Made by a program: the position numbers and the translations under genes. DNA of 15,833 nucleotides from an uncultured Opitutia bacterium (lineage in GTDB: Bacteria; Verrucomicrobiota; Verrucomicrobiia; Opitutales; UBA953), in the NCBI GenBank assembly GCA_903840235.1, contig CAIMFE010000150.1, positions 1-15,833 on the forward strand. The letters run 5' to 3'. The notes beneath the pieces are model-generated. The model was given only the letters and a program-made list of their open reading frames with translations. It was not told the DNA's origin and ran no database searches. Numbering within the stretch: position 1 is the stretch's first letter; each line of letters starts with the position of its first letter. Shown here piece after piece: positions 1 to 6,449 of this stretch.

Positions 1-507
1 CAAGGTCGCGCCCGTCTGCACATGCGCTGACCAGTTCTGATCCGAACCATCAGCACAGTGACCCGTTAAAAATGTTACCGAAGCAGCTTTGCCACGATGC
101 GTTAAGGAAAAACCTGCATCAGCTCCCGCCGCAGTCGCCGCAGTGATTCCTGGTACGATTTCAAAAGGAATACCTTCACTCAATAAATGATCAATCTCCT
201 CACCGAGACGTCCGAAGATACAAGGGTCTCCGCCTTTTAATCTTACAACTAAGTTTGAACGTTGGGCTTCAATACTGATAATAGAATTAATTTCGGACTG
301 AGTCACTGAATGAACTCCACATCGTTTACCCACGGAAATCACACGAGCTTTCGGCGAGATCTCTTGGAGTAAATCATCACCCGGCAAACTGTCATAAATA
401 ACGACATCTGCTGCTCTTAAATATTTCAAGCCACGCACAGTGATCAAATCAGGTGCCCCAGGCCCTGCCCCTACGAAGACCACCCGGCCACTGTTGTTGT
501 TTACCAT
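1..507 (-). CDS. cobA: Uroporphyrinogen-III C-methyltransferase (SUMT), 3' end outside window
   Basis: This enzyme methylates uroporphyrinogen III twice with S-adenosylmethionine to give precorrin-2, the entry to siroheme, the cofactor of the sulfite reductase encoded divergently beside it. Reading left from ATG at 507, 169 residues are visible and the frame runs off the left edge without a stop. Family signatures are clear: the N-terminal glycine loop GAGPGAPDLIT (about residues 12-22), YDSLP, VGKRCG, the highly conserved RLKGGDP block followed by IFGR, and VPGITAA followed by LTHR. The fragment ends in TGATL, matching the stretch just before LVFYM in family members. A fused precorrin-2 dehydrogenase/ferrochelatase domain, as in CysG, is not present at the N-terminus, so the remaining siroheme steps must be encoded elsewhere. 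The neighbours argue for a siroheme role rather than cobalamin, though it may serve both. No Shine-Dalgarno sequence precedes the start. Confidence 0.93.
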   Translation of the reverse strand, partial: MVNNNSGRVVFVGAGPGAPDLITVRGLKYLRAADVVIYDSLPGDDLLQEISPKARVISVGKRCGVHSVTQSEINSIISIEAQRSNLVVRLKGGDPCIFGRLGEEIDHLLSEGIPFEIVPGITAATAAGADAGFSLTHRGKAASVTFLTGHCADGSDQNWSAHVQTGATL

Positions 508-570
508 TAAATTTAAACTTGACCCTATATATGTAATCATTGGTAATCTTATCAAGTATAAAATTTAACC
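507..570. promoter_or_regulatory. Divergent, superimposed promoters of cobA and the cys operon, framed by an inverted repeat
   Basis: Rightward elements: TTGACC at 519-524 and TAATCT at 544-549 (19-bp spacer; TATAAA at 557-562 is an alternative -10). Leftward elements: TTGATA reading 555 to 550 and TATATA reading 531 to 526 (18-bp spacer). The two promoters lie on top of each other on opposite strands. The arms 507-522 and 553-568 are inverted copies (TTAAATTTAAACTTGA against TCAAGTATAAAATTTAA) that differ by one mismatch and one extra base. The repeats are seen directly; promoter function and any regulator are inferred. Confidence 0.5.
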
Positions 571-579
571 AACAAAAAT

Positions 580-2322
580 ATGGAAAAACCACTCACCAAG
601 AACGAATTCATGAAAGCCGAAAAGCCTGATTTATCGGGCAACATTCAGGCTACCTTGGCGGACCCTTCCCTCGATCGTTTCAGTGGCGACGACGAACAGT
701 TCATTAAGTTCCACGGAATTTACCAGCAAGACGACCGCGATAAGCGCAAAACCGGCAAAGAATATTCCGTCATGGTACGCACCCGTCAGACCGGCGGTAT
801 CGTTCCTGCGTCTCAGTACATCGTTTACGACGAACTTTCTAGTTTATTTGCGAACGGAACATTACGTATCACCTCTCGTCAAACTTTCCAATTCCACGGC
901 GTACTCCAAAAAGGAATTGGTAACTTAATCAAATCCATCAACGAAGCTTTAAGTTCCACTCTCGCGACTTGCGGCGATGTGAATCGCAATGTCACCGCCC
1001 CTTCCAATCCTCCGGTCGATTCCATCGGCGTCGCCGTGGATGAAGATGCTTTCGCAATCACTCGTGCCCTGCTCCCTCGCACCACGGCGTATCACTCGAT
1101 TTGGGTAGATGGCGTATCACTCGATTTAGGCATCGGCGAAACGGTTGCTAAAGCACGTGCCAGCGCCGACCAAGCTAATCCATACATGCCACCTCCTGCG
1201 GACAGCGATGATTCGGGTGCGCCCGTCGATCCTCTCTACGGAAAAACTTATCTGCCTCGTAAATTTAAGACCGGCTTCGCTATTCCTCCTAATAACGATA
1301 CCGACATTTTCACCAATGATATGGGCTTTGTGGCCATCGTTGAGAACGGTAAATTAATCGGCTATAATCTCTTAGTCGGTGGCGGACTGGGCACCTCTCA
1401 CGGCAATAAACTCACCTACCCTCGCCTCGCTGACGTCATCGGTTTCATCACCCGCGAACAACTCATTGCCGTCGGTAGCGCCGTGGTGGCTATTCACCGC
1501 GACTGGGGTGATCGCACCGACCGCAAACACGCCCGTATCAAATACGTGTTACAAGAAAAAGGTGTGGAATGGTTCCGCAACGAACTCGCCCAACGCCTCG
1601 GCGCTCCATTGCCCGCGGCAAAGCCTTTCATCTTTAAAGGTCAAGGCGATGCCTTCGGTTGGTTCAAACAATTAGACGGCCAATGGTTCCTCGGACTCTT
1701 TATCGAAACAGGCCGCGTGAAAGACGCCGGTGACTACAAATTAAAAACCGCACTTCGCGCCATCGCTGAAAAATTCGGTCCGGTGTTTCGTTTAACCGCG
1801 ACACAGAATTTAATTCTTTCTGACATCAAAGAAGAAAATAAATCAGCGATTGAAAAGATTCTGAAAGACCATGGTTGCAGCATCGTATTCAATCCAGGCC
1901 TGATCAAAGGTCGCGGTATGGCTTGCCCTGCTCTGCCTACTTGCGGATTAGCCTTAGCTGAATCCGAACGTATTTTCCCAGCCTTGCTCGCTAAACTCGA
2001 GGACGCTCAAGCCGCCGCTGGCATCGCCAACGAAGAGCTCGTCGTTCGTATGACTGGTTGCCCCAATGGTTGCGCCCGTCCTTACAACGCCGAAATCGGC
2101 CTCGTGGGTAAAGCACCAGGTAAATACAATCTCATGTTAGGTGGAAATCGCGAAGGCACCCGCTTAGCACGCACCTGGAAAGAGTCTGTTTTACTTGATG
2201 AAATTCCTGTAGCCGTCGGTGAACTGTTCAAACAATACGCCCAACAGCGTAAGAGTGGACAAGCTTTCGGCGATTGGGTTAACGACGCCGCCGTCTGGCC
2301 CGCTCCCACTACTCCTGCTTAA
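580..2322 (+). CDS. cysI: Assimilatory sulfite reductase, siroheme/[4Fe-4S] haemoprotein
   Basis: It catalyses the six-electron reduction of sulfite to sulfide in the cytoplasm. The 580-residue protein has the two-repeat architecture of the family: a first ferredoxin-like/siroheme repeat (about 45-170, with RTRQTGG and the siroheme-binding stretch RITSRQTFQFHG) and a second half ending in the cluster motifs CPALPTC (Cys449, Cys455) and CPNGC (Cys494, Cys498). Cys498 is expected to bridge cluster and siroheme. VGKAPGKYNL follows, as in Escherichia coli CysI. Length is close to the usual 550-590. No flavoprotein subunit (CysJ) is encoded nearby, so the electron donor is unknown: a distant CysJ-like protein or ferredoxin. 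Residues about 180-215 form an Ala/Pro/Asp-rich linker containing a 25-bp duplication. It is first in a four-gene operon, 7 bp before cysH. The start has no Shine-Dalgarno; Met1 was kept because the next Met, at 11, leaves little difference. Confidence 0.95.
   Translation: MEKPLTKNEFMKAEKPDLSGNIQATLADPSLDRFSGDDEQFIKFHGIYQQDDRDKRKTGKEYSVMVRTRQTGGIVPASQYIVYDELSSLFANGTLRITSRQTFQFHGVLQKGIGNLIKSINEALSSTLATCGDVNRNVTAPSNPPVDSIGVAVDEDAFAITRALLPRTTAYHSIWVDGVSLDLGIGETVAKARASADQANPYMPPPADSDDSGAPVDPLYGKTYLPRKFKTGFAIPPNNDTDIFTNDMGFVAIVENGKLIGYNLLVGGGLGTSHGNKLTYPRLADVIGFITREQLIAVGSAVVAIHRDWGDRTDRKHARIKYVLQEKGVEWFRNELAQRLGAPLPAAKPFIFKGQGDAFGWFKQLDGQWFLGLFIETGRVKDAGDYKLKTALRAIAEKFGPVFRLTATQNLILSDIKEENKSAIEKILKDHGCSIVFNPGLIKGRGMACPALPTCGLALAESERIFPALLAKLEDAQAAAGIANEELVVRMTGCPNGCARPYNAEIGLVGKAPGKYNLMLGGNREGTRLARTWKESVLLDEIPVAVGELFKQYAQQRKSGQAFGDWVNDAAVWPAPTTPA
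1086..1130 (+). repeat. Imperfect 25-bp tandem duplication within cysI
   Basis: GGCGTATCACTCGATTT occurs at 1086-1102 and again at 1111-1127. Both copies are followed by a base and then GG (20 bases with one mismatch), with a 25-bp period. Because 25 is not a multiple of three, the copies are read in different frames: the first as part of AYHSIWVDG, the second as GVSLDLG. Confidence 0.8.
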
Positions 2323-2329
2323 TTAAATA

Positions 2330-3043
2330 ATGCCCGTACCCGATCCCAGTCAGCTCGATGCTCTGGAGGCTAAGTTATTAAACTTTGCCCCCGTTGATCG
2401 TTTGCGCTGGGCGGCTGATACATTCGGAGCCCGTGCCGGCATTGGTACAAGTTTTCAACCCGCGGGTATTGTCATCATGCATTTAACGAAGACAGCGGGA
2501 CTGAAAATTCCTGCTTTCACTTTAAATACTGGCTTACTTTTTCCTGAAACTCTCGAACTAAAAAAGAAATTAGAGGCTGCTCTCAATATTCAAATCGAAG
2601 AAGTACATCCGCTCGAAACGGTCGAACAACAAGCCGTGTCCCACGGTCCCGAACTTTGGAAAACTAATCCCGAAAAGTGCTGCGAGTTACGCAAAGTCGA
2701 TTCACTCGGTAAAAAGTTATACGATTTAGATTTATGGATTACCGGAATGCGTCGCGACCAAAGCAGCGAACGTGCATCCACTCCGTTACTCAGCTTGGCC
2801 TCTCGACCTGATAATTCTGACGTCTGGAAACTCAACCCTCTCGTGGACTGGAGTCGCGAACAGGTCTGGGCCTACCTCAAGGAACATCAATTACCTCACA
2901 ACGTCTTACACGATCGCGGCTACCGCTCCATCGGTTGCTGGCCGTGCACCCAAATTTCAAATTCCGGCGATGAACGCGGCGGGCGCTGGCCTGGCTTCGA
3001 TAAAAAAGAATGCGGAATTCACACTAAAAATATTAAAAAATAA
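2330..3043 (+). CDS. cysH: APS/PAPS reductase, [4Fe-4S] (plant/bacterial APS-reductase) type
   Basis: It reduces adenylylsulfate (and possibly PAPS) to sulfite with thioredoxin or glutaredoxin as donor, giving the substrate of the sulfite reductase just upstream. The 237-residue protein is a PP-loop family enzyme (GTSFQPAG near 39-46, FTLNTGLLFPETL near 63-75, ITGMRRDQS near 137-145). It carries the four-cysteine pattern that holds a [4Fe-4S] cluster in APS reductases: Cys117-Cys118 in EKCCELRKV and Cys203/Cys206 in IGCWPCT. The catalytic cysteine is Cys228 in ECGIH near the C-terminus. Enterobacterial PAPS reductases lack the CC/CxxC cysteines, so APS use is predicted. Bacillus-type enzymes with this pattern can accept both substrates, which matters because an APS kinase domain is encoded two genes on. 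The gene lies 7 bp after cysI and 6 bp before cysD. The start is preceded by an A/T-rich stretch with no Shine-Dalgarno. Confidence 0.95.
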   Translation: MPVPDPSQLDALEAKLLNFAPVDRLRWAADTFGARAGIGTSFQPAGIVIMHLTKTAGLKIPAFTLNTGLLFPETLELKKKLEAALNIQIEEVHPLETVEQQAVSHGPELWKTNPEKCCELRKVDSLGKKLYDLDLWITGMRRDQSSERASTPLLSLASRPDNSDVWKLNPLVDWSREQVWAYLKEHQLPHNVLHDRGYRSIGCWPCTQISNSGDERGGRWPGFDKKECGIHTKNIKK

Positions 3044-3049
3044 TTAATC

Positions 3050-3871
3050 ATGTCACGTAACGCTCAAAACGATCACCTCACGCGACTGGAGCAAACCTCC
3101 ATTCACATCTTCCGTGAAGCTTTCGCGAATTTCCGCTCCGTGTGTATGCCCTGGTCCATGGGCAAAGATTCCAACGTGCTCATCTGGTTAGCGCGTAAAG
3201 CTTTCTGTGGAAAAATCCCTTTCCCTCTTTTACACATCGATACTACTTACGAGTTTCCCGAGATGTATGAGTTTCGCGAAAAAGCTAAAGAGATTCACGG
3301 GATTGATTTAATCGTACGTATTAACGAAGACGCCATCCGTCGCGGTATCGGCTACGCCACACACGATCCTGTTACCGTAACGCACGAACTTAAGACGGTT
3401 CCGCTCAAAGCGGCGATTGATGAATTTAAATGGGATGCACTGGTGACCGGTATTCGCCGTGACGAAGATCCTACTCGAGCCAAAGAGCGCTGGTTCTCAC
3501 CACGTTCCGCCGAAGGTGTTTGGGATTATAAAGATCAACCGCCTGAGTTCTGGGGACAATTTGCCTCCACCGCTCCCGAAGGTGGCCACGTTCGCGTACA
3601 GCCTCTCCTTGAGTGGACTGAGCTCGATATTTGGGAATACATTCGTCGCGAAAAAATTCCTAATCCTACCCTTTACTTCGCCCGTAATGGAAAACGTTTC
3701 CGTTCACTCGGTTGCCACCCCATTACGCACCCCGTCGATAGTCCCGCTAGCAATATTGATGAAGTGATTGAGGAATTAAAACTCACTCGCGTCAGCGAAC
3801 GTGCGGGCCGTGCCCAAGACCACGTCGGTCGTAACTCGATGCAAGCCCTTCGTGCCAAGGGTTTCATGTAA
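3050..3871 (+). CDS. cysD: Sulfate adenylyltransferase subunit 2 (ATP sulfurylase small subunit)
   Basis: Together with CysN it forms APS from sulfate and ATP, the activation step of sulfate assimilation. The 273 residues match CysD through most of its length: the PP-loop SMGKDS (36-41, for ATP pyrophosphate binding), LLHIDTTYEFPEMYEFR, GIRRDEDPTRAKERW with FSPR, QPLLEWTELDIWEYI, FARNGKRFRSLGCHPIT, and a C-terminal SERAGRAQD near the end. Many relatives are about 300 residues, so it is slightly short, mainly at the termini; no core motif is missing. The PP-loop reads SMGKDSN where enterobacterial proteins usually have SGGKDST, a variation I would regard as subfamily-level. It sits 6 bp after cysH and 18 bp before cysNC, its partner. 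No Shine-Dalgarno is seen before the ATG. Confidence 0.96.
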   Translation: MSRNAQNDHLTRLEQTSIHIFREAFANFRSVCMPWSMGKDSNVLIWLARKAFCGKIPFPLLHIDTTYEFPEMYEFREKAKEIHGIDLIVRINEDAIRRGIGYATHDPVTVTHELKTVPLKAAIDEFKWDALVTGIRRDEDPTRAKERWFSPRSAEGVWDYKDQPPEFWGQFASTAPEGGHVRVQPLLEWTELDIWEYIRREKIPNPTLYFARNGKRFRSLGCHPITHPVDSPASNIDEVIEELKLTRVSERAGRAQDHVGRNSMQALRAKGFM

Positions 3872-3889
3872 TTCTTAAATCTTTTTAAA

Positions 3890-5782
3890 ATGTCTCAAAC
3901 ATCCAATATTTCTTCAGTTCAAAAAACAGCTCAACCTGACATCGAAGACATGCGCAAAATGCACGTCGTCGTCGTCGGCCACGTTGATCACGGTAAGTCC
4001 ACCTTCGTCGGTCGTTTATTACACGATACTGATTCTCTGCCTAACGGTAAGCTTGAGCAGGTTCGTAAAAACTGTGCCGCCGAAGGTATGGAATTCGAAT
4101 ATGCCTTCTTGCTCGACGCTCTCTTAGAAGAACAAGAGCAGAACATCACGATCGATACGACGCGTATCTTTTTCCGTACGACCAAACGTGCCTACGCCAT
4201 CATTGATGCCCCAGGTCACAAAGAATTTTTAAAGAACATGGTAACCGGCGCCGCGAGTGCCTCTGCTGCGTTATTACTGATCGACGCAAATGAAGGCGTC
4301 ATGGACCAATCCCGTCGCCACGCTTTCTTACTTTCACTGCTCGGCGTAAAACAACTCGTCGTGCTCGTGAATAAGATGGATTTAATTAAGCACGATCAGT
4401 CGACCTATGAAAAAATCAAAGTCGAATATACCGCGTTCTTAAAATCGCTTGGCTTAACCGCGGTTCATTTCATTCCGATCGCTGCGAAGCACGGTGAAAA
4501 CGTGGTACAGCGCTCCGACAAGATGTCGTGGTGGAAAGGCCCAACCGTCGCCGAAGCTCTCGATAATTTTAATCATGAGGACGACCTTACAGGCCTGCCC
4601 TTACGTATGCCTGTATCGGACATTTATCGTTTCGATCATCGCCGCATTATCGCTGGACGAGTCGAAGCCGGTGCCATTCGCCCTGGTGATGAACTGATTT
4701 TCCAACCAGGTGGCCGTCGCAGCACCGTCCGAACTTTCGAAGATTGGCCAGGCCCTTCCCGCGAAGTCGCCGGCACGGGTGATTCTGCTAATTTCAGTCT
4801 CAGCGAACAAATCTTCGTTGAGCGTGGACAAGTCGCCGCTCACCCGAATCAACAACCGCGCGTCGGTCGTGAATTCCGTGCCCGTATTTTCTGGCTCGGT
4901 AAAGAACCCCTCCAACAAAATAAAACCTATCGCTTACGCCTGCTGACCCAAAACGTCGAAGCAGTGATTGCGAAGATTGAAAAAATTACCGATGCCTCTT
5001 CTCTCGAGTCCATCGAAGCGTCCACTGTTCCTCGCGATACTATTTGTGAAGTCATTGTTCGCGCCACCCGTCCGATTGCTTTCGATTTACATAGCGAATG
5101 CGCTATCACTGGTCGTTTCGCAATTGAAGACAAAGGTCGTATCAATGGCGGCGGAATTATTTTAGATTCGATTACCGAAAAAGCATCAGGTGAAGGAAAA
5201 GTAACCGCGGCGGAACGTACCGCACGCGCGGGACATTCTCCTGCTGTGATTTGGTTCACGGGTCTTTCTGGTTCAGGAAAATCTACGATTGCTGAATTAG
5301 TAGAACGTCGCCTGTTCGACGCCGGTAAAAAAGTTTTCCGTGTCGATGGAGATGATTTACGTACGGCACTCAATCGCGACCTTGGCTTCTCCGCCGCCGA
5401 TCGCGCTGAGAGCGTCCGTCGTGCCTCCGCCGTAGCTGGACTCTTTGCGAACGCTGGACACATCGCCCTGGTCACACTCATTGCCCCTCTGGCGGCTGAT
5501 CGTGCTAAAGCCCGTGCGGCCCTTGCTAATCACGCCTTCATCGAAGTCTTTGTAGATGCTCCTCTCGAAGTCTGTGAATCACGCGATGTTAAAGGTCTCT
5601 ACGCTAAGGCACGTCGCGGTGAGATTCCTGAATTCACAGGCATATCTTCACCCTACGAAGCACCCGAGGCTCCCGAAGTACACATTCGCACCGATAAACT
5701 TTCCACCACGCAAGCGGTAGATTTAGTGATTAACGCCCTAGATAAAATTCTCGAATCTAAAGCCGAAGACTGGGAAGTTTAG
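3890..5782 (+). CDS. cysNC: Bifunctional sulfate adenylyltransferase GTPase subunit / APS kinase fusion
   Basis: The N-terminal half (about 20-440) is CysN, an EF-Tu-like GTPase that drives APS formation with CysD. It shows G1 GHVDHGKST (30-38), a switch region with ITID near 86-89, G3 DAPGH (106-110) and G4 NKMD (161-164), followed by the beta-barrel domains. The C-terminal half (about 445-630) is CysC, which phosphorylates APS to PAPS: P-loop GLSGSGKST (458-466), DGDDLR (486-491), EVFVDAPLEVCESRD, KGLYAKARRGEIPEFTG and SSPYEAPEAPE. The fusion is known from NodQ/CysNC proteins. One detail differs: the usual FISP motif of APS kinases reads LIAP (about 530-533), so the serine that is phosphorylated in the E. 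coli enzyme is alanine. It is the last gene of the operon; no clear terminator follows before azoR. The leader is A/T-rich without Shine-Dalgarno. Confidence 0.96.
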   Translation: MSQTSNISSVQKTAQPDIEDMRKMHVVVVGHVDHGKSTFVGRLLHDTDSLPNGKLEQVRKNCAAEGMEFEYAFLLDALLEEQEQNITIDTTRIFFRTTKRAYAIIDAPGHKEFLKNMVTGAASASAALLLIDANEGVMDQSRRHAFLLSLLGVKQLVVLVNKMDLIKHDQSTYEKIKVEYTAFLKSLGLTAVHFIPIAAKHGENVVQRSDKMSWWKGPTVAEALDNFNHEDDLTGLPLRMPVSDIYRFDHRRIIAGRVEAGAIRPGDELIFQPGGRRSTVRTFEDWPGPSREVAGTGDSANFSLSEQIFVERGQVAAHPNQQPRVGREFRARIFWLGKEPLQQNKTYRLRLLTQNVEAVIAKIEKITDASSLESIEASTVPRDTICEVIVRATRPIAFDLHSECAITGRFAIEDKGRINGGGIILDSITEKASGEGKVTAAERTARAGHSPAVIWFTGLSGSGKSTIAELVERRLFDAGKKVFRVDGDDLRTALNRDLGFSAADRAESVRRASAVAGLFANAGHIALVTLIAPLAADRAKARAALANHAFIEVFVDAPLEVCESRDVKGLYAKARRGEIPEFTGISSPYEAPEAPEVHIRTDKLSTTQAVDLVINALDKILESKAEDWEV

Positions 5783-5802
5783 TCCAGCTAATCGTCTGGG
5801 CG

Positions 5803-5830
5803 TTGACTCAGCAACATTTCAGATTATGTT
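5803..5830 (+). promoter_or_regulatory. Candidate promoter of the azoR-like gene
   Basis: TTGACT (5803-5808) and TATGTT (5825-5830) are separated by 16 bp. A start site about seven bases after the -10 would fall within a few bases of the ATG at 5839, predicting a nearly leaderless transcript. The cys operon could also read through, since no terminator is visible after cysNC. Confidence 0.4.
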
Positions 5831-5838
5831 AACTCATA

Positions 5839-6444
5839 ATGAAGTTGCTGCACATCGACGCATCCCCGCGCACCGTGCGCTCGGTGACACGAAAGCTCAG
5901 CGCCACTTTCGTTGGTGCCTTACGCCTGAATCATCCTGAGCTTCAAGTGATTCATCGTGACGTGGGACATAACCCTCCGCCTTTTATTTCAGACGCGTGG
6001 ATTGGTGCCGCGTTTGCCAAAGGCGATTTCAATGACCCATCCATGAAAGGTGCACTCCACCACTCGGATGAATTGGCGACTGAGTTATTAGCCTGTGACG
6101 CCTTGCTCATCGCTTCACCGATGCATAATTTCAATGTCTCGGCCTCACTTAAGGCATGGATCGATCAAGTGGTGCGCACGGATATGACCTTTAAAATTAC
6201 CGAAGAAGGTCCGGTGCCACTCGTGAAAGGTAAGAAGGCACTCGTGGTTACTTCACGTGGTGGTTATGTGGCGGGTACGGCTTATGATTTTCAAGAGCCC
6301 TATTTACGGACTATTTTAGGTTTTATTGGAATCACTGACGTCACTTTCGTCCACGCCGAAGGCGTTAATAGCAGTGATAAAGATCGCGATGACGCCATGA
6401 CCGCAGCTTCGGCAAAGTTAATCGCCTTAGCTGATACTTGGTAA
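5839..6444 (+). CDS. azoR: FMN-dependent NADH:quinone oxidoreductase / azoreductase (AzoR family)
   Basis: This is a flavodoxin-fold FMN enzyme that reduces quinones, and azo compounds in vitro, with NAD(P)H, usually seen as protection against quinone stress. The 201-residue length matches the family. Diagnostic stretches are the N-terminal beta strand and phosphate loop LLHIDASPR (3-11), ASPMHNFNVSASLKAWID (the PMxNFxxxxxLKxWID FMN-binding signature, about 93-110), VTSRGG, YLRTILGFIGI and FVHAEG, all aligning with E. coli AzoR. The natural substrate cannot be told from sequence. It lies 56 bp after the cys operon on the same strand, with its own promoter-like elements, and converges on umuC with only five bases between stop codons. 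A link to sulfur metabolism is not indicated beyond position. Confidence 0.92.
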   Translation: MKLLHIDASPRTVRSVTRKLSATFVGALRLNHPELQVIHRDVGHNPPPFISDAWIGAAFAKGDFNDPSMKGALHHSDELATELLACDALLIASPMHNFNVSASLKAWIDQVVRTDMTFKITEEGPVPLVKGKKALVVTSRGGYVAGTAYDFQEPYLRTILGFIGITDVTFVHAEGVNSSDKDRDDAMTAASAKLIALADTW

Positions 6445-6449
6445 CCGAA

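Noticed and set aside
508..579. Riboswitch (SAM or similar) before the sulfate assimilation operon
   Set aside because: The spacer to the divergent gene is only 72 bp and is taken up by promoter-like elements; no multi-helix RNA fold or terminator is visible.
4927..5481. 184-residue open frame on the minus strand inside cysNC
   Set aside because: It lies fully opposite a strongly conserved bifunctional enzyme, and its Arg/Ser-rich composition is typical of antisense shadow frames.
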